From: Proteles cristata cristata
Taxonomy: Eukaryota > Chordata > Mammalia > Carnivora > Hyaenidae
Length of the DNA: 64,000 nucleotides
Assembly (NCBI GenBank): GCA_017311185.1
Contig: JAESUZ010004792.1
Coordinates: 620,001-684,000 of the forward strand
Direction: 5' to 3'
Shown: piece after piece, positions 1 through 10,480 of the stretch
Layout: each line of letters starts with the position of its first letter
Position numbering within the stretch: the stretch's first letter is position 1
Notes under the pieces: generated by a model
Databases searched by the model: none
Told to the model about the DNA's origin: nothing
Seen by the model: only the letters and a program-made list of their open reading frames with translations
Translations under genes and position numbers: made by a program

Positions 1-99
1 GAGCTGAGACTAGAGAGTGAATTTATTTGAAAAGAGGTGTGCCAATATCATTGTGAGCAAAAGGTTTCCGTATGCTAGCTATCTTAAACACAGAAAAGT

Positions 100-870
100 A
101 CTAACACCTTATGTGCGTTTTCATGCTGTGTGAGGTGTTGTGGATTACACAAAAGAAATTTAAGACACAGTCCCTTCCTTACAGGATCCAACAATAGAGC
201 TTAATGAAGCACTGAATAACAATTCAAGGCAAAATGTGACTAAGTGTCACAGGAGTGAGCCAGCCAGTCTGTGCAGGAAGATATCAGACATGGAGAAAAT
301 GAATGGGAGCTGCAGCGATGAAGAAGACTTCAACAAGGAAGTGGGGAGACAGATTCACTTACATAGCAGAGGAGAGGGAGAAAGAGTCCCAGGCAGGGGA
401 GGTAGTGTGAGCTAAGTCTTAGAACAAGGAATGAACAGGTTCCTGTGTCAAGGGCTTGTAACTGCAGCTGACTAGAACAAAAGTGTCTGAAGAAAAGCAG
501 TGAGGGCCCAAATTAGTGCTGGATCCAGGTCATTAAGGGCATAAAATGTTCCAGGAGAAAATGGGGAACCACTGAAAGCTTTTGAAGTTTTAGGACAGTG
601 ATTTGGAATCTACTACAGTGCAAGTCTGAGTGATCATGTACTTAGGTGGGACAGTGGTTGTTGGAACAGTGACAATCTGTCTCTATATTTGTGAAGAAGG
701 GGTCATGTAGGGTCTGAAGTTTAAGGGAACAGAGGGAGATTCAAGCAGAGACATCTCTAAAGCAATTGGTGTGTCATGTCTTGAACTTGTATAAGAAGTT
801 GAAATGTAGACATCAGACGGGAATAGTCACCAGGACATGGATGACAGTGAAAATAGTTTGAACTGGTTCA
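100..870 (-). repeat. L2 LINE fragment, very old
   Basis: The segment reads like the reverse complement of the L2 3' half: phrases such as a count-and-storage region, 'gtcattaagggcataaaatg', 'gggaaccactgaaagc' and 'tttaggacagtgatttgg' follow the order found in other minus-strand L2 copies in this window. It is heavily diverged, with no open frame. The boundaries are approximate; part of it could be another old LINE. Confidence 0.5.
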
Positions 871-1048
871 AACAGAACCAGTTCAAAAAGGGGGAAAAAC
901 ATTTTAAAGAAAAGTATGGCGAAAAACAAAATCTCAAGCTGAAAATAAGAAACTTTGAAAGGCAAGTGCCTTCCTAGAAAAAAGTTACTGCATCATGTAT
1001 AACAGGCAAAGAATTGAAATCTAATTTAAGAAAGACGGAAAGGCAGAC

Positions 1049-1137
1049 AGGAAGGAAGGAAGGAAGAATGGGGGGAAGGAAGGAAGGAAAGAAGGAAGGA
1101 AGGAAGGAAGGAAGGAAGGAAGGAAGGAAGGAAGGAA
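1049..1137 (+). repeat. (GGAA)n tetranucleotide array
   Basis: The tract is an imperfect then near-perfect GGAA/GAAG array. It has a first block of about 4 units, an interruption with a G run near 1070-1076, and a final block of about 12 uninterrupted units ending at 1137. Such arrays vary in length between individuals. GGAA is also the core of ETS-family binding sites. Confidence 0.95.
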
Positions 1138-1329
1138 CCATTAATTACCTAATCAAAAACTAGCTACAGATGTAAATAGGGAATTTGATGGAAGAGAAAA
1201 TACAAATGGCTCAAAGCACATGAAGGACACTGAGCCTCAGCAGAATGTGTGACCTAGCATGACATGACGGTGAACTATGCAGACCCAAGCCAAGTCTGAG
1301 TACCTCCACCATTTCTTACAAGCCGTGAA

Positions 1330-1497
1330 AGCTTGGATACCATATTAAACCTCATTTTATGATCTGTAAAATGAGAGCAGGAAACAATAGAAACTATCTG
1401 AAGGGGTTGTGGTGAAGATTAAGTAAGTTAATATATGTAAACTGCTTAGAATGTCTGGCATCGAATAAGTGCTATGTAATTGTTAGCTATTATTAAT
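1330..1497 (+). repeat. MIR SINE
   Basis: The order 'cctcattttatgatctgtaa', 'ggttgtggtgaagattaag', 'gtaaactgcttagaatg' and a final 'aataagtgctatgtaattgt' is that of the MIR core and 3' half. It is an ancient mammalian tRNA-derived SINE with no coding capacity. Confidence 0.75.
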
Positions 1498-1499
1498 AA

Positions 1500-2275
1500 T
1501 AGAGAAATACAAATTAAAATAACAATGAGATACAATTTTTCACCCACAGATTGTCAGAAATTTTAAAGTGTGACAATATCAAGTATTGACAAGGATTTGG
1601 GTGAAATGATACTCATAAACTGTGAGTAGGAATGTAAGTTGGTACATCTCCTTTGTAGAGAAAATATGGCGTATCTTATAAAATTGAAACTCAGCCTGCT
1701 TCATAACCTGGCAGTTCCACCTCTGTGTATACGCCTTAGAAAAACTCCTGCCACTGTGTACAAGAAAATAAGTTCACAAGTGGTGACTAGTACATTTTTG
1801 TTGTTGTTGGTTGGCAAAACACTGGAAAGAAGGTAAAAGTCCAGACATAAGGGAATGTATCACAAAGTAATTCAGTGTTTAATATATTTTATAATAGAAT
1901 AGTTTGTAGCAATTAAAAGGAATAAACATAGGTCTCTGTAAATACAACTAATGGCCAGGACAAATACTAATGCCATGTGATGTCCATGTATCATTCATGG
2001 GTATCTAACACTAAAAGCCAGAGGCATGAGCTGCAAGGCTTGCCTCTGGGAACTATTGGAGAGGAAAGGGAATGTTGGCTGAAGGGGACTTTAACTTGAA
2101 TGTCTCTATAATGCTTTATTTCCTCAAGAAGAACAAAAGACAACTAGATACCAAGGAGACAAAATGCTAATAGCTGTTGATTTTGAATGGTGAAGCTGTA
2201 CATGTGAGTTAGAGTATTCATTGTACTTTTCTGTATTTTTAAATCTTGAAAAAATTATAAATGCTCTTTGAACAG
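1500..2275 (+). repeat. Ancient L1M LINE, 3' end of ORF2 and 3'UTR
   Basis: The region matches the end of L1 ORF2 in order: 'atacaaattaaaataacaat', 'gagatacaatttttcaccca', a 'gacaaggatttgggtgaaa' block, 'ggcagttccacctctgtgta', and later 'aacactggaaagaaggtaaa' and 'cacaaagtaattcagtg'. The frame is broken throughout and the divergence is high. A 65-residue frame at 1639-1836 is a chance remnant of it. Confidence 0.6.
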
Positions 2276-3917
2276 ATGTTCTGGATGTCATCTAAAATAC
2301 TTCACAAGAAAAAGAAGAAAAGCAGTAAAAGGAGGGTAGAGAACTGGGCCTCAGAATAGCACACTCAGAGGGAAGGGTCAGTGAGGGACCCCACCAAGGC
2401 AGGGAAATTCATAGCAAGAGAGCTACACCCCCTTGGAAGTCACACAACCTGAGGCAGAGGTTAAGTGTAGGAAAGAGGGATTTGATCACTCGGTATGGGG
2501 GCCTAGAAGAGAAATGACCCAGGAGCAGACTGCAGGCTCATGAGCAATGAATGCATGTTCTGCAAGAGAGGAGCCCCATCAAAAGGCAAGCACAGGGTAA
2601 CTACGGAGGTGGTACAGACCAGCAGCCTAGTGATCCAGACAGTCTGGCTATGAAGGAAAGTCGGAGCAACATGAGAGGATGAAGGGGAGAGTGTGGGTCA
2701 GGGTGTATATTGGTCCAAGAACCCAAACCGATGCTCTTGGTAGAAAAAAGAGAAAGGGGCTATGGAAAAGAGGGGGAAGCAATCCCCCAAGAGTTTGACA
2801 GGGCTGGAATCCAGGGCCCAGGTCCAGGCCCAGGTCCAGGCCCAGGCCCTGAGGGCAAGCACAAACCCGATGAGAAGCCGGTCCACTGGGGCAGCCCTCC
2901 TGCTGGAACTACTCCCGGTGCCTCCGATGTGCTCAGGGATGCCTTCGAGAGAATCAGTATGTGTTTAGACCCGACTTACTACAGCCGCCCACGAGGAGAG
3001 CTGGCAGCATTCCCCAGGGTGGGGCTGTGCGGCAGATGCACACTTTCTCATTAAGTGACTTGCATATGGAGTGAAGACCCCTCTCCCCCTCGCCCACCCT
3101 GGCTCCCACCCCTCACGTGCACCGTGAGCTGCCAGCTTCCCCAGCTCCCTGCACACCCAGCCAAGGCTGCCGGGGCCTGGCAGCATGAGGCCGTGGCTGC
3201 ATGCTCAGAGCAGGAACAGCGCAGAGGCAGGGGAGGCTCCGTCACTCTCGCAGCACATCTTTCTTCTGGAGATTGCAGGGTCTCTCTCAGATGTGACAGA
3301 AACAGTCACAGACAAGAGGACTCATTATTTTTGCTTTCACTGCTCAGTGATCTCTGCTTCCACCTGGAATCCTCCAGGGAGGCAGCCCCCAGCCAGTAGG
3401 AGAGAGGAGGAGGAGGAGAGGAGGGAAGAAAAGAAGAATCACCACCCTACTCAAAGACAGGACCACCCTCCATCTTTCTCACCTTCACACCAGGGCAGGA
3501 TTGAGACCTGGTAAGGCTTTAAGCATGGAGAAGGTTAGGGTGGCTCTTGGTTTAAGACTGATTACAAATATAATACTAAGCCATAAAAGGAAATTTGAAA
3601 GTGTACTAAAATTAAAATAATTTGTTCAGCAATTTATAAAGTGCAAAATTGTGGAGAAGGTTATCAAAGATGATTTTTTTGTGTGTGTGTTCCTGCTCTT
3701 CATGTGGCCTATACACATTATGGGTGTGCATCTTAGGTAATCCTGACACAGATGTGTGTATACACACACTTATGCACATGAAGTTCTCATGCATTATATG
3801 AGAACCAATCACACATACACAGAGACATAAAACCTGCTTATTCCTGTTTCCCTTCCTTGTTTCTTCTTCCCTATAGGTTAAGATAAAACCTTTTTATCCT
3901 ATGTCTTAGTCCTGTTT
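2276..3917. other. Unclassified DNA with a GC-richer block
   Basis: No repeat family is recognised. The part at about 2800-3280 is clearly GC-richer than its neighbours. It holds a short hexamer array and open frames of 73-114 codons on both strands, but CpG is not dense and no splice-framed exon stands out. The part at 3670-3830 is rich in TG/CA steps. Confidence 0.5.
2812..2851 (+). repeat. CCAGGC/CCAGGT hexamer array
   Basis: About six tandem copies of a six-base unit alternate between CCAGGC and CCAGGT. Read in one frame they would give a Gly-Pro run; read in the opposite strand they give Trp-Ala/Thr repeats. The open frame across it (2710-3054) has no family resemblance and is probably fortuitous. 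Confidence 0.85.
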
Positions 3918-5490
3918 AGTATGAGTCTTCCAAAAAGCCAGATATCAAGAAGGCATTATAAGGGAAAGAAATGTACTGGGAGCAATGCCTTAGAGAAAGC
4001 AGAGAGCCATAGGAGGCTGGAGGGGTTGTCAGACCACAATGCAGGTCTGACCCTGTGTGGGAGAGAATGGAAAAGGTCATGGACTGAGATGAAGTGCTAT
4101 GAGTTTCTGCCATGAGAAAGGCTTTCTGGTCAGAGTTACTTGTCAAAGAGGCCTACTGGTAATATGGAGAAGCAAGAATTCATTGACATGGGGCACTTTC
4201 TCAGGACATGGGACTTAAAACCCTTACAAGTACCCAGGGATAGAGCAAACTCATTGCTGGGCTGCTTTGTAGAAGCCTGGAAAAGAGTTGGGACTGCTCT
4301 CAGTGGAGTGGGAATGGCTGAATTGACCTGGCACATGATGGAAGAGGGAATAAAGGAGCTCAGAGAAGTGGGAATGCTGGAATGAATGAATTATGTGAGG
4401 CTGGAAGACCCCCTAGAGATTCATAGGCCACAGGAGGGTTGAGGACAGTTATTCGCTAAGACCCATTAAGAATGTGGTACTGAGAAGTGCACTTATCATC
4501 ACCAAGATGTTCAGTGGTGGTTCACCTCTGCAGGTCAAGGTCAATGGTAGGAGAGATGTTTACAGAACTAAGCTGGTTCATTTCTATGAGGATAATGGGG
4601 CCCAGAGTGCTAGAGGCCAGGTGGTGGCATTTAACTGCCATAAAGCCAGGAGACAACAATTACTATGTCTGCAAAGACCAAGAGGTCTTGACTCAAAGGG
4701 AGTCATGGAGATGGTTAATAGATTATGATGTGTTGAGGAGCAAAATAAGTGGGCAGCCAAGAGTGTGCTGTCTACCATATCTAACAGCAACAACAAAGAA
4801 TGGAGGAGCAGGAGATGAATGGGATAGCACCAGAGTAGCAACAATCCCTTGTTCAGTTACCACCTATACTTGAGTCAATTTTCAGATTCAGAATTCACTG
4901 AATAGAGTCAGCTGGATGACTAAGAGGTAATGTTATGATGGGTATATGAATATGAAACCCCAGTGAAGATTCCCCCAGTCCTTTCCCAAAGAGAATTATA
5001 ACCATTTAATAAGGTGACTGTATACTAGGTAAAGAGAAATATCCAGGCATATTGAGATCTAGTTGACGCAGGGTCTAGATATTCAGAGACTCAGTGTCAT
5101 CATGTCTGTTAGACTAGGAACTTGTGGGGCCAGGTAATAACAAGTGTGTGACTGAAATCTGGCTTACAATGGGCCTTGTGGGTCCACAGATCCACTCAAT
5201 GGCCATTTTCTCAGCCCCTGAATATATAATCAGAATTTTTTATATGTTGGCAGTGGGATTAAGTCCATTTTTCATATAACTTTGTTAACGTGGACTCTTC
5301 AAGAATCAGCCACAAAGATGGGTTTAGACATAAAAAAAAATTACTGGGGAAGAGCTGTGCAAAAAAAAATGGGGAAGTATATGAAAGCATCTGGGGGTCT
5401 TGCCAGACCTTGATACAGGTCTTCTGTGAAAGAGAAAGGGGGACAAAAGAATGAAAAGAAGAAAGGTCATAGACTGCACAGCATTTCTAA
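3918..5490 (+). other. Two related segments flanking about 1.2 kb; possible decayed LTR element
   Basis: Segments 3918-4115 and 5288-5490 can be aligned by eye. Both contain 'ga(g/c)tcttc..a', a related '...ccaga..' tract, 'cagacc..gat(g/a)caggtct' and 'aaggtcat(g/a)gactg'. They lie in the same orientation. This layout would fit a pair of LTRs around a shrunken interior, or two copies of one dispersed repeat. The interior has no recognisable gag, pro or pol motif. Confidence 0.35.
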
Positions 5491-5854
5491 GAAAGTTTCA
5501 ACAAGGTGAAGAGGGGGTCCTTGAGTCAAAGTCACACATCTGAAGACCCTTGTCTCTTCCAGGAACAGGCCTGCCTTAGTTTACCTGTTGTACTCACCCA
5601 CTGGCTGGAGCAGCATAGAAAGCATGCCTGGGCACAAAAGTGGTAAAGGGGCTTCAGGGCACAGAAGCTGGGACCATAAGTCAATTGCTGTGCTTCCCTG
5701 AGGAGATCTGAGAAGGCCCCTCACATGCCTACCACAAGGCCCACACACAAGTGCAACATCCTTTCTTTCCCCTTTCCCCAGATTCTATGCAGCCATCATT
5801 TGCATTTGGCTAGTTTCAGTTGATTTTTACATTTTTGGCACACATTTGGAATTC
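5491..5854. other. Unclassified stretch
   Basis: I see no repeat family or open frame of note here. It may continue the possible LTR-like segment that ends near 5490. Confidence 0.4.
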
Positions 5855-6800
5855 AGTAATTCTACCAACATTTACTGAGCATTTACTAAGTGCCAAGTTG
5901 TATGCTATGCACTAAAAGTGGGGAAAAAAAGAGCTAGAGGCCATCCTTGATCATATGGTATTTGCAATCTGGAAGAAGGAAGCAAATAGGGCAAGGCGGT
6001 GTTAAATGTCTGTGACAAAGTCTTCATAGGATAAGAGTGGACTTAATGGGAGAGGTGTCATATGTAATTTGGGGAGAGGCAAGTGCCACGGAAAAGCTTT
6101 ATCAGCAAGAATATGGTGCTAGAGCAGAGTCTAGAAAGGTGAGGAGGCATTTCTCAGGTGAGCAGTTCAGGGGACACTGAAGGGCTGAAGCTCAGGGCAC
6201 AACATCTGAAGCATGATAAACAGGGAATACTTTGAAAACTGAAAATTGAATATGTCTAGAACTTAGAATGCCAGGAGCAGAATAGCAAGAGGCAAGACTG
6301 TCCTCTAAGCCAGATCATGAATGCAGATGACTTGGACCTCACTACGGGACAGGATCTTGTCCTGTCAACTTTGAGGAATTACTGACACTTTAAGGGTAAC
6401 ACCATGGCCAGATTCACATTCTTAAGATAATACACCCTGGTATTTTGGCAGAAGATAGATGACTAGGAAAAAAAATACAAGTGGGGGGGGGCATTCTGAT
6501 ATTTCTAGAGAGAAATGACAGGGCTCTCTTATACCCAGGTGGCAGTTGAGATGGAGATGCAATAGATAAGAGATGTTGAGATGACAGAACCTAATGAATT
6601 TGGTCACACTTGAAAGAATTTTAGCTATGTCACCTGGGTACATGATAACAAAGCATTGAGACCAATTTGGAACATGGTGAGTTTAAAGGACCTTTGAGCC
6701 TTTGGTTCCATAAATTGGAGACATCAATCCAATAGTCAGCTGGGTAGGAGAGTAGGGAAGATAAGAACAAGTTCTGGGCTAGATATGAAAATGAGGGTAT
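5855..6800 (-). repeat. L2 LINE, 3' half
   Basis: The L2 3' end is visible as 'catttactgagcatttacta' with 'gtgccaa'. It is followed in L2 reverse-complement order by the storage-like middle, the 'gatcttgtcctgtcaactt' region, 'ggccagattcacattcttaa' and 'gttgagatgacag', then a 'tggagacatcaatccaatag' block. The copy is diverged and has lost its reverse transcriptase frame. Confidence 0.65.
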
Positions 6801-6804
6801 TTTT

Positions 6805-7110
6805 CAAGAATTTAACAAAATTTCAGGGGTTTCTATGTACCAAGCACTGTGCTGGCATTAGAGAGAAGGTGGGGAAGACAGTCTAACAGGGAAGGGAGAC
6901 CCTTAAGCAATAGGAACAATCATGTAGTATGTGCCCTGAGAGCAGAAGTGCTGGAGTCAGGGTAGGCTTCTGGAAGGAAGTTTCATGTAAGCTGAAACTG
7001 AAATGATCATTGGAATTAGTCAAGGCAAAAGGTATCTGGGAGAGAATTGAGAAAGGGAGGGGGTATTCCAGACCGAGGGACTAGCAATAGGCAAAAGAAT
7101 TGAAAGAGTA
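6805..7110 (-). repeat. L2 LINE, 3' end
   Basis: A second L2 3' end starts immediately after the previous copy: 'ttctatgtaccaagcactgt', 'gctggcattagagag', 'gtaggcttctggaaggaag' and 'ggtattccagaccgagggac' appear in that order. It lies tandemly with, and in the same orientation as, the copy at 5855-6800. Confidence 0.7.
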
Positions 7111-7564
7111 CATGTTGATCTTTGGAACACCTTTCTCCTGTCCTACAATCTGAAGGTAAGAGAATCTGGTGCAAGAGACAGGGAGAGGTGAGTCATTTTT
7201 CCTTTTATTTGCATTTAGATGAATTCTACTTGGTGCATGTTCTTCTCATCCAAAGAGGCTCTTTTTTCAATAGCTTCCTTTCCTGCCATCAGTTTACTAT
7301 CTCCATGGGTCACTCTTATTCCATGTTGTGTGAACTTAGAGTAAAATCTTGAGTTGTGTAGAGTTGCTCCCTCAGTGAAACAAAGCTTCTGGACTATGAA
7401 TTGAGGGAGCAGGCCAGCAGGTGGGAGGCAAATGCACCAAGCCCACCATAGCCACAGTGCTCTGTGGACAGGGATCCACCTGGGAGAATATACAACACAC
7501 TCATTCAAATCAAAGAGCAATGATGGCACAAAAAAACAAAAACAAAAACAAAAAACCACAAATA
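7111..7564. other. Unclassified stretch with an A-rich (CAAAAA)n patch
   Basis: The only structure is the A-rich imperfect CAAAAA repeat at 7531-7556. Open frames on both strands over this patch encode low-complexity Lys/Asn or Phe/Cys runs and are not considered genes. Confidence 0.5.
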
Positions 7565-7730
7565 TACCATTCAGATAGTGCCCTACAATTCAAAAGCATT
7601 ATTCACATTATATTTTTACGTGAGGAGAAAAATGAGCCTCAAGGTGATGTGGGAAAGATCCTAACCAAAAATGGAATTTGGGTTTTCTGGTTTCAAATCC
7701 TATGCTTTTTTCCCCACTACATTAGAGGAA
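7565..7730 (-). repeat. MIR SINE, reverse
   Basis: The reverse-complement MIR landmarks are 'gaggagaaaaatgagcctca', a 'gggaaagatcctaaccaa' block, and 'tttctggtttcaaatccta'. It abuts another MIR in the opposite orientation. Confidence 0.55.
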
Positions 7731-7732
7731 AT

Positions 7733-7935
7733 GGTTAAGAGTGTGGTCTTCTGGGCCAGAGAGAAATCAATTCATAGATAAAATATCTACTTCAGTCTGT
7801 TCACTCATTAAAAATCAGAGAGCAATAATAGCACCAAAATCACAAGGTGACCCTAAGTATTGAAAGAGTTAATGGAAGAAAGGTACCCACGTGAGAGTTG
7901 GGCATTAGCATGCATTCAATAAAAGTTGCTTTAAC
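7733..7935 (+). repeat. MIR SINE, forward
   Basis: It starts with 'ggttaagagtgtggtcttct' (the MIR tRNA-like head) and ends with 'gcattcaataaaagttgct'. The middle includes a short 'tactta..cctaagtattgaaagagtta' core. Divergence is high. Confidence 0.6.
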
Positions 7936-7961
7936 AACCAGAAGTGTTATAGGATTTTATG

Positions 7962-8100
7962 CAGCATTCTAAAACAAAGATTCCCAGGCCCTGTCCTCAG
8001 AAAGACTTACTAAGCCAAACTTGCTGAGGTTTAGGATCCTGTGATTTTACAGATCTTTCCCAGTGATTTAAATACACATCCCAGGTGGAAAATTCCTGCT
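7962..8100 (+). repeat. MER5A-like hAT DNA transposon remnant
   Basis: The order 'aaacaaagattcccaggccc', 'ttgctgaggtttaggatcct' and 'cccagtgatttaaatacaca' resembles the non-autonomous hAT-Charlie element MER5A. The terminal repeats are not clear. Confidence 0.45.
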
Positions 8101-8664
8101 TTTCCTGAAAAATACAGGAGACTGAGTTCAATGAAGCAAATTTTACCTGGAGATGCTGACACTAATCTTATCAAGATTTGCATCAACTGAGGTCATCTCA
8201 GATCCCAATTCTTTTTTCTCTAGGGTCAAAAACTTTTAGAGGTAGAAAAATGGGGACTGAGGGGTAAGAGTTAGCTGACTATGTTGGCCAGCCTCCTCTC
8301 TTTCCTTTCTCTTTCTCTCTTTTGCTCCGCTGTGAATGTAGAGGCTTTGACGGCACCTCTGCAAACAGCTCATGGTCAGTCAATAGCCCCAGGATGAGAG
8401 TCTCTCCATGCTGGAGCTGACACCTCCCTCAGCTTTGATCTCCATGGGTCTATATCGAAACTGTGGATGAGAAGGGTAAAAGCCAGCTAACAGGACTTCA
8501 TAAAGGCTGTCACACTTACTTTTAGCCCAAAAGAATGGGCTGGTTTGGGGCTAGTGTCAAGGCAAAATAAAGGATAATCCTGGGGTATTCCATCTAATAG
8601 CAGCTACAGCCCACGACCACTTAGCAAAAAGAACCAGTGCTCTCTTTCAAGAAAAGTGCTGCTA
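8101..8664. other. Unclassified stretch
   Basis: Mixed-composition DNA with a short pyrimidine-rich patch at 8292-8325. No repeat family, gene or regulatory array is recognised. Confidence 0.5.
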
Positions 8665-8790
8665 GGCTCACTCATTTACTTAAACGATATTTGTAGAACA
8701 GACTATGTGCCAATGATTAGAGTAAGTGTTGGGAATAAAGACATAAACAATGAAAATGTTTCTCTTTTATGAAGCTTTCTTTTTATACCA
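8665..8790 (-). repeat. L2 LINE, 3' terminal fragment
   Basis: The reverse-complement L2 tail appears as 'ctcatttacttaaacgatat', 'gactatgtgccaatgattag' and 'gtgttgggaataaagacata'. Only the 3' terminus is preserved. Confidence 0.55.
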
Positions 8791-8884
8791 GAGAGGGAGA
8801 AGGAAATGTCTATATTCATACCATTTTAGTGGCATTTGAGTTCCTTGTTCTGCAGGAAACAATAGAGTATAAAACAGTATAAGT

Positions 8885-9185
8885 AATGCTAGCTGCTATA
8901 ACAAACAACCTCCCAACCTCAGTGGTTCATTTCTCACTCATTTCATGATCCCAGGGCCCAAGCTCCTTCATATTTGTGGATCAGCTATTTCCTATAGTCT
9001 CTTCAGAATCCTCTGCATTTAGTCAGCCAATGGAGGGAGGGAGAGAGGACAGAGACAGAATGACAGAGAGAGAACAGAAGGGAGACGGATAGAGGAAGGA
9101 GACAGAGATGTGTGTGGTTTTAGGGGGCAAGCTTGAAATTAATGTGCTTCCTTCTACATCTCACTGGACAGGACTGAATAAAATA
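8885..9185 (-). repeat. Old interspersed repeat, class not decided
   Basis: The start 'gctagctgctataacaaaca' followed by 'acctcagtggttcatttctc' is a phrase common at the ends of old mammalian LTR or hAT elements. A purine-rich (GAGA/GACA) stretch lies at 9031-9110. I cannot assign a family, and the strand is a guess. Confidence 0.3.
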
Positions 9186-10194
9186 AAAAGGGAAAACATC
9201 AAATCCCATGAGTATTGTTGAGTACCAAGAGCTTCTCTCACAAACAGGTAAAAGTAAAATAAAAAGAGTGGGGAAGTGAGGCAGGATATTTTATAGATAT
9301 GTGCCAGTCTGACCTATGGGTTTGGGGGAGGGGGTTAGAGAAAGAAAAAAGAATACACTCTTTCCAATTACACTAAATCCCTGAAGAGGTCACTTTTACC
9401 TTATTTTCATTTAGGAATGATCTATTTTTAAACAGAACTTCTGGTTCTTCCTGACCCACAGAAACTATCTTCTTCTGTAGGATAGAGAATTACCAAATCT
9501 TAGTAATATATAGATCTCAGAAGCCATGAACATCCTTCTAAGGCTGGCCCATTACCACCTGAGCTGTCTGTGGGTGATGGCAGGAAGCTAAGATCGCTCC
9601 TATTTCAAGCATAAAGGGTATTCCACTGGGGCCCAAACATCACTTTGGTCTCAAGCTTGGACTTCCAGAGAAAACAATATCTAATATCTAAATCTCTATT
9701 TATCAGATAAAGTCCCATTTAGGGGAGGGATCAAGAATTGCAGAAAATGAAATTGTAAAGAAGAGACTGTAGGAGGAAAAGAAGAAGAAGCTTGAGAAAG
9801 AAAACATTCCACAGCTGGGCCCACCTCCAAAAAGAAGTGAGATCCAGTTCATTCTGCAAATGACACAAATAATGGTGGGTGCTGGGGGTGGTTCCTATTC
9901 TGAATGGAGATATAAGATTTTGGCATCCAGCAATTTTGGAGAAGCTCCACTGCTCGCCTTGTTTCTTGTTACCATTCCAAAGATGATTCCAAATACTGAA
10001 GTAAGACACAAAGTACTGCTGCTAAATTCTAGTGGCAGAAGTATTTCCCAGGAATTTGCCCATTTCCCTTGGCTTGAGTAGAAGTACTCTAAAGAGCAAT
10101 GTTATAGGTAAGGTTCTTGATACCTCCTTCCTGTCCTGCCCTTCCTTTAACTCCTGCCTCAGTTCATTGTGCAACTCTGCCTACTCTCTTGAAA
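9186..10194. other. Unclassified unique-looking DNA
   Basis: No repeat or coding signal is seen. Open frames of up to 92 codons occur on both strands at 9731-10081 and overlap each other, as expected by chance. Confidence 0.5.
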
Positions 10195-10480
10195 ACAGTG
10201 GTGATGGTAACAGTAATGATGGTAACTATGAGGTAACATTTGTGGTTTATCAGCACTCTTTATCAAACACTATGCTATGCACTCACCACTTATTTCATTG
10301 CATTCCTCTAAAACACCTAGTGAAGGGGGTGGAGTGCCATTAAAATCTGCATTTTAGTAAGAAGAAATCAAGCCTCAATTGTGCTCAAGATCACACTTAA
10401 TAAATGGTAGAGTCTGGATTACAACATTCGTGTCTTTCTGGCTCTGAGCCCAAGCTCTTCACCACATGCCACCATGCTGG
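10195..10480 (-). repeat. MIR SINE, reverse
   Basis: The reverse-complement MIR order is clear: 'cactatgctatgcactcacc', 'cttatttcattgcattcctc', 'aagaagaaatcaagcctcaa', 'ctcaagatcacacttaataa', 'ggtagagtctggattacaac' and 'gagcccaagctcttcaccac'. It is almost full length. Confidence 0.75.

Noticed and set aside
2710..3054. 114-codon frame with Gly-Pro repeats resembling a collagen-like segment
   Set aside because: The repeat is due to a six-base array; no Gly-X-Y pattern or flanking domain exists.
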